Shown: positions 38,860 to 39,096 of the stretch, in pieces | Numbering within the stretch: the stretch's first letter is position 1 | Layout of the letters: every line of letters starts with the position of its first letter | Source: Methanobrevibacter thaueri | Lineage (GTDB): Archaea; Methanobacteriota; Methanobacteria; Methanobacteriales; Methanobacteriaceae | Length of the DNA stretch: 39,096 nt | Direction of reading: 5' to 3' | NCBI RefSeq assembly: GCF_015062905.1 | Contig: NZ_SUTK01000016.1 | Coordinates: 1 to 39,096, forward strand | Notes under the pieces: generated by a model | Databases searched by the model: none | Told to the model about the DNA's origin: nothing | What the model saw: only the letters and a program-made list of their open reading frames with translations | Program-made: the position numbers and the translations under genes

Positions 38860-39096
38860 TTTTTATTTTCAAAAATTCTTATTTTTTCACCAAAAAACAA
38901 TACATTTATATAGTGGATAGTACATATTCAATATTAATATATTCTCTGAGTATAAAAAAGTTGGTAGCATATAAGAAGCTACAGATATTATAATTGATAT
39001 AATATTTTGTAAATGTGTAAGTCTATTTAGTGATAGCTATATAAATGTAGGGTAATCTTTATATAGTTTGCTTTATATAAAGTATACTAATGTATA
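38860..39096. promoter_or_regulatory. Promoter-like AT-rich end region
   Basis: No coding frame seen. It holds several TATA-like sequences: CATTTATATA (38904-38913), CTATATAAAT (39038-39047) and CTTTATATA (39057-39065). It probably leads into a gene beyond the right edge. Confidence 0.4.
39057..39082. repeat. Perfect 9-bp inverted repeat
   Basis: CTTTATATA (39057-39065) and TATATAAAG (39074-39082) with an 8-nt spacer. Each arm contains a TATA-like core, so it may be a pair of opposed TATA boxes or an operator. Confidence 0.4.

Overview
The window looks like a chromosomal segment from a Methanobrevibacter-type archaeon (order Methanobacteriales). The evidence is heterodisulfide reductase subunits HdrC and HdrB, a 2-phosphoglycerate kinase, diphthine synthase, an archaeal 7S (SRP) RNA, archaeal class III pilins, an eight-cluster polyferredoxin like FwdF, and two secreted proteins ending in a pseudomurein endoisopeptidase (C71) domain. 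The DNA is AT-rich, with A/T-dominated spacers and TATA boxes of the form TTTATATA. No phage, insertion sequence, CRISPR array or rRNA operon was seen.

Layout. 1-92: tail of an aIF-2B/MtnA-family gene. 245-2188 (-): C71-type wall peptidase with Ig-like repeats. 2394-5961: DUF2142-like membrane protein (-), small unknown, GT4-type glycosyltransferase. 5950-7787: divergent Trm5 and DphB. 8017-9992: short gene relic, HTH-like protein, esterase, and a 52-aa ribbon-helix-helix protein at 9834-9992. 10094-12171: coiled-coil protein, PsbP-like small protein, and a TGT/ArcS-like protein on the opposite strand. 12355-14227: hdrC-hdrB. 14421-15913: DUF749-like, DUF2096-like and metallophosphoesterase. 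16027-17308: 2-phosphoglycerate kinase and CBS protein. 17472-17932: SRP RNA and tRNA-Ser(GCU). 17936-21563 (-): CDF transporter, PLP aminotransferase, radical SAM protein. 22016-24985: second, larger C71 peptidase with pseudomurein-binding repeats. 25088-26813: CoaD, ferredoxin, polyferredoxin. 26839-27220 (-): two overlapping pilins. 27422-29307: membrane protein and UPF0173 hydrolase. 29304-33509: Rqc2/NFACT (-), small membrane protein (+), DUF2070 (-). 33603-35702: fumarase beta, small unknown, SelA-like PLP protein. 35744-38158 (-): birA and pycA. 38227-38859: METTL5-like methyltransferase. The window ends in about 240 bp of promoter-like sequence.

How the genes work together. Energy and carbon metabolism: HdrCB reduces CoM-S-S-CoB, the FwdF-like polyferredoxin would feed CO2 reduction, PycA with BirA makes oxaloacetate, and fumarase beta belongs to the partial reductive TCA branch. 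Translation and RNA modification: Trm5, DphB, METTL5-like, TGT/ArcS-like, Rqc2, SRP RNA and tRNA-Ser. Cell surface: two wall peptidases, pilins, a glycosyltransferase and a DUF2142 protein.

Most interesting observation. The two C71 peptidase genes lie about 20 kb apart on opposite strands but share an almost identical control module. It comprises a TATA box, then a 12-bp stem beginning 25-26 nt after the TATA box (so at or near the predicted mRNA 5' end), a variable 35-37 nt loop, and a GAGGTG Shine-Dalgarno site placed 5-6 nt before an in-frame ATT codon. In neither gene is there a canonical start codon that gives both a usable Shine-Dalgarno spacing and a positively charged signal-peptide N-region. 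An AUU start behind a structured leader is therefore the best reading. Other items worth a look: an 11-residue-repeat acidic extension on HdrC, a candidate operator upstream of the RHH gene, 10-bp-phased T-tracts between pilin and membrane-protein promoters, and several apparently leaderless genes.
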